A stretch of DNA of 8,689 nucleotides, from positions 1 to 8,689 of the forward strand of contig CAYMLL010000309.1 in assembly GCA_964390645.1 (NCBI GenBank), in the 5' to 3' direction. Of the stretch, positions 1 to 7,600 are shown in pieces. This stretch comes from CAYMLL01 sp964390645. Its GTDB lineage: Bacteria; Planctomycetota; UBA8108. Each line of letters starts with the position of its first letter. Position 1 is the first letter of the stretch. The translations under genes were made by a program, and so were the position numbers. The notes under the pieces are model-generated. The model was not told where the DNA came from. It saw nothing but the letters and a program-made list of their open reading frames with translations, and searched no databases.

Positions 1-1
1 C

Positions 2-1401
2 CGCGGCGACAGCGCCGCGGCGAGCGCCGGCCCCGAGGACACCACCGCGCCGTCGGCTCCGGGCGGTCGCGGGGCCGCCGCCGGTGACAGCTTCATCGAC
101 CTCGACTGGGCCGACAGCGGCGAGGCCGACCTCGCCGGCTACCGCGTCTACCGGTCCACGTCGGTCGGCGGTCCCTACACGGAGCTCAACACGACGCTGC
201 TGACCGTGAGCGGCTACACCGACCCCGGTCTGGTCAACGGCGTCACGTACTTCTACATCGTCACGGCCTCCGACATCGCCGGCAACGAGAGCCTCGACAG
301 CGAGGGAGCTTCGGCTACGCCGCTCGACACGACGGCGCCCGCCGCGCCCGTCGGTCTCGTCGCGAGCGCCGGCGACGCGAGCGTCGAGCTGGACTGGGCC
401 GACTCCCCCGAGGCGGATCTCGCGGGCTACATGGTCTACGGTGCGACCGTGTCGGGAGGTCCGTACGATCTCCTCGACGGGGCGCTGCTCTCGACGTCGA
501 GCTTCCTCGACGACCTGGTCACGAACGGCACGGCCTACTTCTACGTCGTCACGGCCGTCGACCTCGCCGGCAACGAGAGCGTCGACAGCAGCGAGGCGAC
601 GGCGACGCCGCTGGCGCCGGTCGTCGGTGACGCCTGGATCAACGAGCTCCATTACGACAACAGCGGCGCCGATGACGACGAGGGCGTCGAGATCGCCGGC
701 AGCGCCGGCCTCGACCTGTCGGGCTGGTCGCTGGCGCTCTACAACGGCAACGGGGGCGCCGTCTACGGCACCGTCGCACTCGGCGGCGTGCTGCCCGAGC
801 AGGGAGAGGGGCTCGGAACGCTGTGGTTCGCGGTCGCCGGCCTGCAGAACGGCAGCCCCGACGGCCTGGCGCTCATCGACCCGGCGGGGAGCGTCGTCGA
901 GCTCTCGAGCTACGAGGGCACCTTGGCCGCGGTCGGCGGTCCCGCCGGCGGGCTGCTCTCCGTCGACATCGGGGTCAGCGAGGACGGCGCCACCGCGCTC
1001 GGCTCGTCGCTGCAGCTGGCCGGCTCCGGAACGGCGCGCGGCGCCTTTGCGTGGGAGGCTCCCGCCGCGGCGACACCGGGCCTGCCGAATCGCAACCAGC
1101 TCTTCGGGACCGCGGACACGACGCCGCCGGCGGCGCCCGGGGGGCTCATCGCCACCGCCGGGGACGGTGTCGTCCTCCTCGACTGGGCCGACAGCGCCGA
1201 GCCGGATCTCGCCGGCTACAACGTCTACGGTGGTACGGTCGCGGGCGGGCCCCATGCGCTGTTGAACGGCGTGACGTTGACGGTCAGCGGCTTCGAGGAC
1301 CTCGACGTGATCAACGGCGTCGACCACCACTACGTCGTCACCGCGCTCGACACGTCGGGGAACGAGAGCGCCGTCAGCCTCGAGGTCTCCGCGACGCCGG
1401 A
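2..1401 (+). repeat. Three FN3 protein repeats, interrupted by a lamin-tail-like domain
   Basis: The 12-mer gactgggccgac recurs at 104, 392 and 1181, marking the same strand of each FN3 unit. The first two units are in tandem with a 288-nt (96-residue) period. The third is displaced by 789 nt because the lamin-tail-like domain sits between units 2 and 3. These are coding repeats that diverge between the anchors, not DNA-level satellite repeats. Confidence 0.85.
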
Positions 1402-2272
1402 CGTGGCGCCGGCGGGGCTGCGCCTCGAGGCGGGCGTCGTAGTCGCGGTGGGGGGAGCGGCGGTGACGGTGCCGCTTGCGAACGTCTACGACAGCGCGGT
1501 CGTCGTCACCTCCGTGAGCTACGCGAAGAACACGGCTCCGGTCGTCACGCGGGTGAGCAACGTCACATCGACGTCCTTCGACGTGCGGCTGCAGAATCCC
1601 GGAGATCTCGCCGTGGTCGTCGCGGAGAGCGTGCACTACCTGGTCGTCGAGGCGGGCGCGTGGACCTTGCCGGACGGCCGCGCCATCGAGGCGCAGGTCG
1701 TCGACAGCAAGGTGACCGACGAGAACAGCTCGTGGGCGGGGCAGGCGCGGAGCTACCTGTCGAGCTACACGACGCCGGTGGTCCTCGGTCAGGTGATGAC
1801 GGAGAAGAGCCTCGAGTGGTCGACGTTCTGGTGCGCCGGCGGATCTCGCACGGCGCCGCCGAGCGCCTCGAGCCTGGTGGCGGGCAAGACGGTCTGCGAG
1901 GATCCGCTGGTGGCGCGTGCCGACGAGATGCTCGGCCTCATCGTCATCGAGGCGGGGACGGGGGTCCTCGCCGGCAGCCAGTACAACGTCGCGCTCGGCA
2001 ACGACACGGTGCGCGACGTGACGCGGTCGCCTCCCTACGAGTACGCCCTGAGTCCCGCCTTCGCGACGACGCCGACGGTGGCGCTGGTGACACAGGCGGC
2101 GATGGACGGCGGCAACGGCAGCTGGGCCTACCTCCACGGCGGCGCGCCGCTGACACCGACCACGCTGCGACTGGCGATCGACGAGGACCAGGTCAACGAC
2201 ACTGAACGCCGGCACACGACGGAGCAGGTGGGCTACATCGTCCTGCAGCACCCGATCGTCTACGCGCAGTAG
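2..2272 (+). CDS. Secreted FN3 / lamin-tail protein with C-terminal H-type-lectin-like beta units (5' partial)
   Basis: The frame is open to the left edge, so the true start and any signal peptide lie outside; the first internal Met (206) falls inside a domain and is not the start. Domains in order: FN3 at about 2-331, FN3 at 332-613, a lamin-tail-like domain at 626-1108 ('WINELHYDNSG', then 'LDLSGWSLALYNGNGG'), FN3 at 1114-1401, and a C-terminal region at 1402-2272. Each FN3 carries 'LDWADS.E.DLAGY.VY', and the first two end in 'V(T)A.D.AGNES..S'. The C-terminal region has three repeated beta units. Each has an early 'Y/F...PVV'-like strand (1480s, 1770s, 2060s) and a late 'V.YLVVEAG'-like strand (1640s, 1930s, 2230s), a pattern I associate with H-type lectin-like repeats. 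No enzyme motif or sorting signal is visible; it ends 'HPIVYAQ'. By inference it is an extracellular adhesin or carbohydrate-binding protein. The call as a real gene is firm; its role is not. Confidence 0.9.
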   Translation, partial: RGDSAAASAGPEDTTAPSAPGGRGAAAGDSFIDLDWADSGEADLAGYRVYRSTSVGGPYTELNTTLLTVSGYTDPGLVNGVTYFYIVTASDIAGNESLDSEGASATPLDTTAPAAPVGLVASAGDASVELDWADSPEADLAGYMVYGATVSGGPYDLLDGALLSTSSFLDDLVTNGTAYFYVVTAVDLAGNESVDSSEATATPLAPVVGDAWINELHYDNSGADDDEGVEIAGSAGLDLSGWSLALYNGNGGAVYGTVALGGVLPEQGEGLGTLWFAVAGLQNGSPDGLALIDPAGSVVELSSYEGTLAAVGGPAGGLLSVDIGVSEDGATALGSSLQLAGSGTARGAFAWEAPAAATPGLPNRNQLFGTADTTPPAAPGGLIATAGDGVVLLDWADSAEPDLAGYNVYGGTVAGGPHALLNGVTLTVSGFEDLDVINGVDHHYVVTALDTSGNESAVSLEVSATPDVAPAGLRLEAGVVVAVGGAAVTVPLANVYDSAVVVTSVSYAKNTAPVVTRVSNVTSTSFDVRLQNPGDLAVVVAESVHYLVVEAGAWTLPDGRAIEAQVVDSKVTDENSSWAGQARSYLSSYTTPVVLGQVMTEKSLEWSTFWCAGGSRTAPPSASSLVAGKTVCEDPLVARADEMLGLIVIEAGTGVLAGSQYNVALGNDTVRDVTRSPPYEYALSPAFATTPTVALVTQAAMDGGNGSWAYLHGGAPLTPTTLRLAIDEDQVNDTERRHTTEQVGYIVLQHPIVYAQ

Positions 2273-2313
2273 CCGTCGGCGTCGATCGAAGGCCGCGGGC
2301 GCCGGCCCTTCCC
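2273..2313. terminator. Convergent spacer with short GC hairpin, possible weak bidirectional terminator
   Basis: The 41 nt between two convergent stop codons contain ggccg (2291-2295) facing cggcc (2303-2307). The same bases can instead pair as GGGC (2297-2300) with GCCC (2305-2308). No T-tract follows on either strand, so an intrinsic terminator is only a weak suggestion based mainly on the convergent position. Confidence 0.2.
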
Positions 2314-2856
2314 TCACTCCACCGGGTACGAGTACAGTCGGTGGCTTCGCAGCGTGAAACGCTGTCGCACGTTCCGTCCCCTGGCCGCCGCGATGGTGCC
2401 TTTCTCCCACTTCACGACCCCGTGCAGCAGGTCGCCCTTCAGCGGCTCGAGGCCCCGAACCCGGGGACCCGTCAGGTACCAGAGCTTGAAGCGCCGGGCG
2501 CCCTCGTCCCGGTACGCCGTGCCGTAGACCTGACAGCCGCGTTCCACCGCGTCCAGGCGCTCGATCCCGGCGTCGTCCAGGAAGAGCTGACGCCGGCCTA
2601 TCGGCACCTCGAAGGTGGTCGTGGCGCCTGGCTCCGCCGGCCGGGGCGCCCGCGGCGCCCCCCGCGGGGGGGGGGCGCCCCCCGGCCGCCCCCCGGGGGG
2701 GGGGGGNNNNNNNNNNCCCCGCAAGCGCTCACGCCGCCATAGCGCCCCCGCGAGGGGGGGGGGGGCGCCGGGCCCCGCGGGCGGGGGCGCCGGCGGCGAC
2801 AGCAGGAGGGCGAAGGCGACCGCGGGCAGCAGCGCGGTGGAGGGGGCGAGCTTCAT
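2314..2856 (-). pseudogene. Internally shortened exported sialidase-like/glycosidase-family gene spanning an assembly gap
   Basis: Reading from 2856 down to the TGA at 2316-2314 gives about 180 codons, including the N gap. The start ATG (2856-2854) has a purine-rich 'AGAGGCGAGAGG' upstream and is followed by a plausible signal peptide (MKLAPSTALLPAVAFALLL). After a Pro/Gly low-complexity stretch around the gap comes 'IGRRQLFLDDAGIERLD', which I recognise as the entry segment of large planctomycete-type sialidase-like/five-bladed-propeller proteins. Next is 'CQVYGTAYRDEGARRFKLWYL', an early propeller strand, and then immediately 'LKGDLLHGVVKWEKG...RFTLRSHRLYSYPVE', which resembles the C-terminal beta-sandwich end of the same family. 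Such proteins are normally several hundred residues, so most blades are missing, apparently in frame. It is either a decaying gene with internal deletions or an assembly collapse. The gap lies before the domain and alone does not explain the loss. The family call is from memory. Confidence 0.5.
2641..2790. other. Assembly gap (10 N) with G homopolymers and GC-only low complexity
   Basis: N bases occupy 2707-2716. Uninterrupted G runs lie at 2666-2675 (10), 2695-2706 (12, touching the gap) and 2754-2765 (12), with C-rich palindromic sequence between them. This looks like a scaffold join in a region that is hard to sequence; bases and length here should not be trusted. The gene on the minus strand continues sensibly on both sides (signal peptide to the right, domain start to the left), which supports true adjacency of the two flanks. 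Confidence 0.9.
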
Positions 2857-2914
2857 GGCGCCTCTCGCCTCTTGCTCCGGGGGGCGTACCGATGCGTCGT
2901 GGCGCGAGACCGCT

Positions 2915-4165
2915 TCAGCGGGCCGCCGGCTCCTTGTGGAAGCGGCCGTCCTTGAGGACGGCGAGCAGCCTGTCGGTATCGAGCAGTACCCTGGGGTCCG
3001 CCAGCGGATCTCCATCGACGAGCAGAAGGTCTGCGAGGAAGCCGTCGCGAACCTGCCCGAGCTCGTCGGGCAGGCCCATCGCCGCGCCGCCGTGCTTCGT
3101 CATGGTCAGCAGCGCCTCCATCGGCGTGAACTCGCAGTGGCGTACGAAGTGGTCGATGTCGCGCGCGTTCTGGCCGTGCGGAGTCACGAAGAACCCGTAG
3201 TCGCCGCCGCCGAGGATCCTGACGCCCCGTGCCCTGAGCTCCCGTATCACGCGCACGGCGCCCTCGAGCTCCTCGCGAAAGCCCATCGCCAGGACCTCCT
3301 CCTCGGTGAACCACTCCGAGCCCTCGTGGGCGGCGATCGCCGTGAAGCCGAGGTTGGGGCTGATGAAGACGCGGTCGCGGTGCGCCTCGAGCAGGTCCAG
3401 GGCCTCCTCGTCGGCGAAGTTGGCGTGGTAGATCATGTTGACGCCGTGGCGCACGCAGCGCTTGACGGCCTCGGCGCTGCGGGCGTGGGCGCTCAGCCGT
3501 TTGCCGTGCGCGTGGGCGACCTCGGCGGCCGCTGCGACCTCCGCCTCGCTCATCACGGTGGTCTGCGAGCCGGCATGGGGGACGAAGCTGTCGCCGGAGA
3601 CGACGAGCTTGATGGTGTCGACGCCCTCGCGGATGAGCTCGCGGGTGACGCGACGGTACTCCTCGGGGCCGTCGACGACGAGGGCCATCGACTCGACGTG
3701 CGGTCTGTGCAGCGTGCGCAGGTCTCCGAGTCCGCCGGTCACGGTGAGCCACGGGGTGGCCGCCAGGAGCCTTGGTCCCGGTATCTCGCCCGCCTCGATG
3801 GCGTTGCGGATGACGACGTCGAGGCGCGGCTTGGCCGCGGCAGCGCTGATGCAGCTCGTGATGCCGTGGTCGAGATAGAGGCGAGCGTTGCGCATCGTCA
3901 GGAGCGTGTGCTCCTCCGGCGGGATGGCCCCGAGGTCCGCGAGATCCTCGACGTTGTCGATGCTCAGATGTGCGTGCGACTCGATGAGGCCCGGCATCAG
4001 CGTGGCCCCGCCGCCCTCGACGATTCGCGCGCCGTCGCGCGGCAGCGAGCCGGGCTCGCGCCCGACCGCCGCGATGCGCTCGCCCTCGACGCGCACGTCG
4101 CCACGGAAGGGGTCGTCTCCGGTGCCGTCGAGCACCTCGCAGTCGGTGAACAGGATCGCGGTCAT
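2915..4165 (-). CDS. Metal-dependent amidohydrolase (imidazolonepropionase-like / prolidase-like)
   Basis: This complete 416-residue protein has the usual length for the imidazolonepropionase-like amidohydrolases (PF01979 superfamily), which hydrolyse amide bonds of small molecules or dipeptides at a one- or two-metal site in a TIM barrel. The N-terminal beta-sandwich strand 'ILFTDCEVLDGTGDDPF' leads to 'LMPGLIESHAHLS', with metal ligands H64 and H66. K186 in 'DTIKLVVSGD' fits the carboxylated lysine, H227 ('LSAHAR') and H247 ('IYHANF') are the next ligands, and D322 in 'GGGDYGF' is the catalytic Asp. The C-terminus returns to the sandwich ('GFLADLLLVDGDPL'). There is no signal peptide, so it is probably cytosolic. 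The start at 4165 is preceded by a weak GGAAA and fits the family's N-terminus. It ends 58 nt before the co-directional damaged glycosidase gene and may share its transcript. The substrate cannot be read from sequence. Confidence 0.93.
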   Translation of the reverse strand: MTAILFTDCEVLDGTGDDPFRGDVRVEGERIAAVGREPGSLPRDGARIVEGGGATLMPGLIESHAHLSIDNVEDLADLGAIPPEEHTLLTMRNARLYLDHGITSCISAAAAKPRLDVVIRNAIEAGEIPGPRLLAATPWLTVTGGLGDLRTLHRPHVESMALVVDGPEEYRRVTRELIREGVDTIKLVVSGDSFVPHAGSQTTVMSEAEVAAAAEVAHAHGKRLSAHARSAEAVKRCVRHGVNMIYHANFADEEALDLLEAHRDRVFISPNLGFTAIAAHEGSEWFTEEEVLAMGFREELEGAVRVIRELRARGVRILGGGDYGFFVTPHGQNARDIDHFVRHCEFTPMEALLTMTKHGGAAMGLPDELGQVRDGFLADLLLVDGDPLADPRVLLDTDRLLAVLKDGRFHKEPAAR

Positions 4166-4193
4166 GTCGATTTCCGGTGGCGGGGGGCGGTGT

Positions 4194-4492
4194 CGGGTTG
4201 TCGGGTTGTCGGGGCGGGTCCGACTCCGTGTCGTGGGGCCGGCGGCGTCTGTCCGACGAGTTCTCGAGGTCGGGTTGTCGCCACCGGCGAACGCTGCCGT
4301 CGGAAGGACCCCACGCGAGTTCCACGATACCCGAACAGGCGCCAGAACTCACGGCGCCAGCGCTCTCCCACCCTGTCGTCGTGGTCCCCCGAAGTCAACA
4401 TCCCCGACCGTGGCCGACACGGAGAAACTTGTTTCTGGACTCCACTTTTCCTGCGGGAAAGCGTATATTGCCAGCCCGAACACGGGTTGTCG
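4194..4492 (+). repeat. Four direct copies of CGGGTTGTCG
   Basis: Exact copies lie at 4194-4203, 4202-4211 (overlapping, forming an 8-bp tandem of GTCGGGTT), 4271-4280 and 4483-4492, all in the same orientation. I noticed no copy of the 10-mer or its complement in the coding regions on reading through. The cluster sits between divergent starts, so repeated protein-binding sites are possible, but the tandem pair could also be simple slippage. Confidence 0.6.
4423..4469 (+). promoter_or_regulatory. Candidate promoter/operator island upstream of the S8 peptidase gene
   Basis: A TATATT box (4464-4469) lies about 180 nt before the peptidase start. It is preceded by two dyads: AGAAAC-tt-GTTTCT at 4423-4436 and TTTCC-tgcg-GGAAA at 4447-4460. 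No good TTGACA-like hexamer sits 16-18 nt upstream of the box; TTGTTT (4429-4434) is too far away with a 29-nt spacer. An activator-dependent or non-housekeeping promoter is possible. The call rests on base composition and symmetry only. Confidence 0.35.
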
Positions 4493-4640
4493 TAACGGTG
4501 TGGCATTTAGAACGTGGCCCACTGGAACGGACCCCACCGGATCACTCTACTGCCGCGAGGGTCGAGCACGGTCAGCTTCTGGCCATGTGTCGGCGTCCAA
4601 GACTCCTCTACCCGGGGAGCCCTCGTTGCGCTTGATTGCA

Positions 4641-4646
4641 GGAGGA
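4641..4646 (+). promoter_or_regulatory. Strong Shine-Dalgarno (GGAGGA) for the S8 peptidase
   Basis: GGAGGA ends 5 nt before the ATG at 4652-4654. That ATG opens directly into a signal peptide, so the site fixes the start with good certainty. Confidence 0.85.
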
Positions 4647-4651
4647 CTCCC

Positions 4652-7600
4652 ATGCAGAAGCCCTGTGCCGTTACTCTGATGATCGCGTTTCTTCTGGCCG
4701 CCTCGTCCGTGCGAGCCGGCGAGTCCGTGCCGTTCCGTCGGGGCGACGGAAACGGTGACGGTGTGATGAATCTCGCCGACTCCCTCCACACCCTTTTCTT
4801 CCTCTTCGAAGGGAGGACCTCGTCCTGCGAGAAGGCCCTGGACTCCAACGACGACGGCCGGGTCGACATCGGCGATGCGTCTCACGGGCTCTTTCAGCTC
4901 TTCAGCGGTGGTCCGCGGCCGCCGGCTCCCTCCCTGGGCTGCGGCACTGATCCGACCCCCGACGTGCTCGGCTGCGCCGAGTTCCCCGTCTGCGCCTCCG
5001 GCGCCGCGACGGACAAGAAGGCCGGCTCCGGCAAGAGGGGCGGCTCCGTCAGGAGGGGTGGCCGCTACCGCTGGAGCTACGCCTACGGTGAGGGTCGCAC
5101 CTCGCTGGTCGAGGACGCCGAGCGCTGCGCGGCGATGATCGACCCCGCCCGCAAGAGCGGCCGCGTGGACCTCGACGCGGCGCTGGCGAAGGTCGGCGGC
5201 TTCGAGCCTCTGCGGGACACCGATCTGCAGGAGTACCCCGGTCTGTGGTTCCCCCGATTCCGCAAGGATGTCTCCGAGGAGGAGCACCTCGCCCTCGTCG
5301 AGAAGCTTCACGGGATGCCGGGCGTCCGCTTCGCCGCGCCGGTGCTCCTGTACCGCAAGGCGGTCGCGATACCGCGTCCGGAGATCATCGTCAGTGTCGA
5401 CGCGGACGCGCAGGAGGAGGACATCGAGGCCTTGCTGGCGCAGCCGGACCTGCGCCTCATCCGCGAATTCTCGTCCATCGAGCCCACGTTTCATCTGGCC
5501 TTCGACGGCTCCCCCGCGCAGTGCTTCGTGCGCTGCGACGAGCTCAACGAGCTCGAGGCGGTCTTCGTGGCCGAGCCGAACATGATCTGGGATCTGCCGG
5601 AGATGGCGGCGCCCAACGATCCGCTCTACTCGGATCAGTGGGGCCTCAACAACACCGGGCAGACTGGGGGCACGTCGGGCGCCGACATGCGGGCCCAGTC
5701 GGCGTGGGACACGACGACCGGCTCCGCCAGCGTCATCATCGCGATCTGTGACGAGGGCACCGACGTCGACCACCCCGATCTCGCGGCGAACATGGTGACC
5801 GGGTACGACGCGGTGACGGCGGACCCGAATCCTCCCGCCGTTCCGGGCGACGCCGGCGGCAACGACGCGCACGGTACCGCCTGTGCGGGGATCGCTGCGG
5901 CCGTCGGCAACAATGGCATCGGCATCGCCGGCATCAACTGGAACGCCAAGATCATGCCGGTGCGCCTCGGCTTCGGGAACTTCTGGACCTCGACCAACTG
6001 GATCATCGATGCGATCACCTGGGCGACCGCCAACGGCGCAGACGTCCAGAGCCACTCCTGGGGCGGCGGCGCTGCGAGCCAGGCGATTGAGGACGCGTTC
6101 ACAGCCGCCATCACGACCGGGCGTGACGGTCTTGGCTCGCCCTGCTTCGCCGCCTCGGGAAACGGCAACTCGGCGGTGAGCTATCCGGCCCGGTACGACT
6201 TGACCATCGCCGTCGGCGCGACGAGCCCGTGCGATGAGCGCAAGAGCCCGTCGAGCTGTGACGGCGAGACCTGGTGGGGCAGCAACTTCGGGCCTCAGCT
6301 CGATCTTGTCGCTCCCGGTCCGCTGACGACGACGACCGACATCGGCGGCGCCGCCGGCTACTCCAGCACCGACTACACCGACAACTTCAACGGCACATCC
6401 TCGGCGACGCCCCACGCGGCCGGCGCCGGGGCGCTGCTGCTGTCGCTGCAGCCGTCCTACACCGCCGCGCAGGTCCAGCAGCTCCTGGAGGACACCGCCG
6501 ACGACCAGGTCGGAATCGCCTCCGAGGACACGCCCGGCCACGACAACTACATGGGCTGGGGACGCATCAACCTCGCCCAGATGGTGGCGGTGGCCGGCGG
6601 CGTCGCCGTGAGTCCGCCGACGGGTCTGACCTGCGTCGAGAACGCCGGCTCGGTGGACCTCTCCTGGACCAACGGCGAGAGCTACACCAGCGTCACCGTC
6701 AAGCGCGGTGGCAGCACCATCGCGACTCTCGCGGGCACCGCGACGAGCTACAGCGATGCCTCGGCGGGAGTCGGCAGCGTCTCGTACGCGGTCAACGGAT
6801 CCACCGCGGACGGCAGCAGCCCGTCGGCCGGCTGCAGCCTTTTCCTCACCGGCGGCGCGACGGACCTCGTCTTCGCTTCCTCGGCAGCGGCCGGTGCGGT
6901 CAACGGCGGCCAGGCCATCGTCGACGCCCTGACGGCCAACGGTCGCTCCCCCCTGCTCGTCTCCTCGCTCGATGCGGTGCCCAGCCTGGATGCCTTCGAG
7001 GCGATCTGGGTCAACCTGGGGATCTACAACAGCAACCACACCCTCACCTCCGCGGAGGGATCGACCCTCGACGCCTACCTCACCAACGGCGTCGGCGGCA
7101 GCTTCCTCTACTTGGAGGGCGGTGACACCTGGGCCTACGACGCGGCGACCGCGGTGCACGCCCGCTTCGGGATCTCGGGCACCTCTGACGGGACCGGCGA
7201 CCTCTCGACGGTCACGGGAGTCGCCGGCACCGGCTGTGATCTTTCCAGCCGCTCCTGGTCCCACACGGGCGAGAACGCCTGGATCGATCACCTCGCCGCC
7301 ACGGGCACGGGGGTCGCCACGCTGACCAACTCCGCGCAGGGCTACAACGTCGGCGTCTTCAACGACGCCGGCACCTACCGCACCTTCGGGACCTCCTTCG
7401 AGATCGGCGGCCTCGCCGACGGGGCCTCGACGAAGGCGGACCTCGTCGGGGCGATTCTCAACTGCTTCTCCGGAGGGCCGCCGCCGCCGCCGCCCTCGCC
7501 GCCGAGCGCCAGCTTCACGACGTCGGTGCCGAGCGGCTTCATCCCCTTGACGGTGACCTTCACCGACACCTCCACGGGCAGTCCGACCAGCTGGTTGTGG

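Larger units (their letters stand above)
4166..4651. other. Divergent intergenic region between amidohydrolase and S8 peptidase genes
   Basis: I see no convincing gene in these 486 nt. The left half is GC-rich and carries repeated CGGGTTGTCG 10-mers. At about 4420-4470 there is a clearly AT-richer island with two small dyads and a TATATT box. The rest, to 4640, is a leader of about 170 nt with no riboswitch or RNA fold that I recognise. Short open frames crossing it on either strand have no start context or family resemblance. Confidence 0.7.

Noticed and set aside
823..2205. Shifted + strand frames inside the FN3 protein (also 441-1265)
   Set aside because: Both are Arg-rich composition shadows; the FN3, lamin-tail and lectin-like motifs are all in the other frame.
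2853..4352. Minus-strand frame of about 499 codons overlapping the amidohydrolase
   Set aside because: It is a shifted, Arg/Pro/His-rich shadow of the amidohydrolase, which has all metal ligands in its own frame.
4429..4434. TTGTTT as the -35 box for TATATT
   Set aside because: The spacer is 29 nt, well outside the 16-18 nt expected for a housekeeping sigma promoter.
2615..4495. Open frame of about 626 codons on the + strand through the gap and across the amidohydrolase
   Set aside because: It is antisense to the amidohydrolase, begins in GC-only low-complexity sequence, crosses the N run and shows no recognisable domain.
4470..4640. Long leader considered for a riboswitch or small RNA
   Set aside because: I could not find a conserved aptamer core or a convincing long stem followed by a T-tract; only short chance complementarities were seen.
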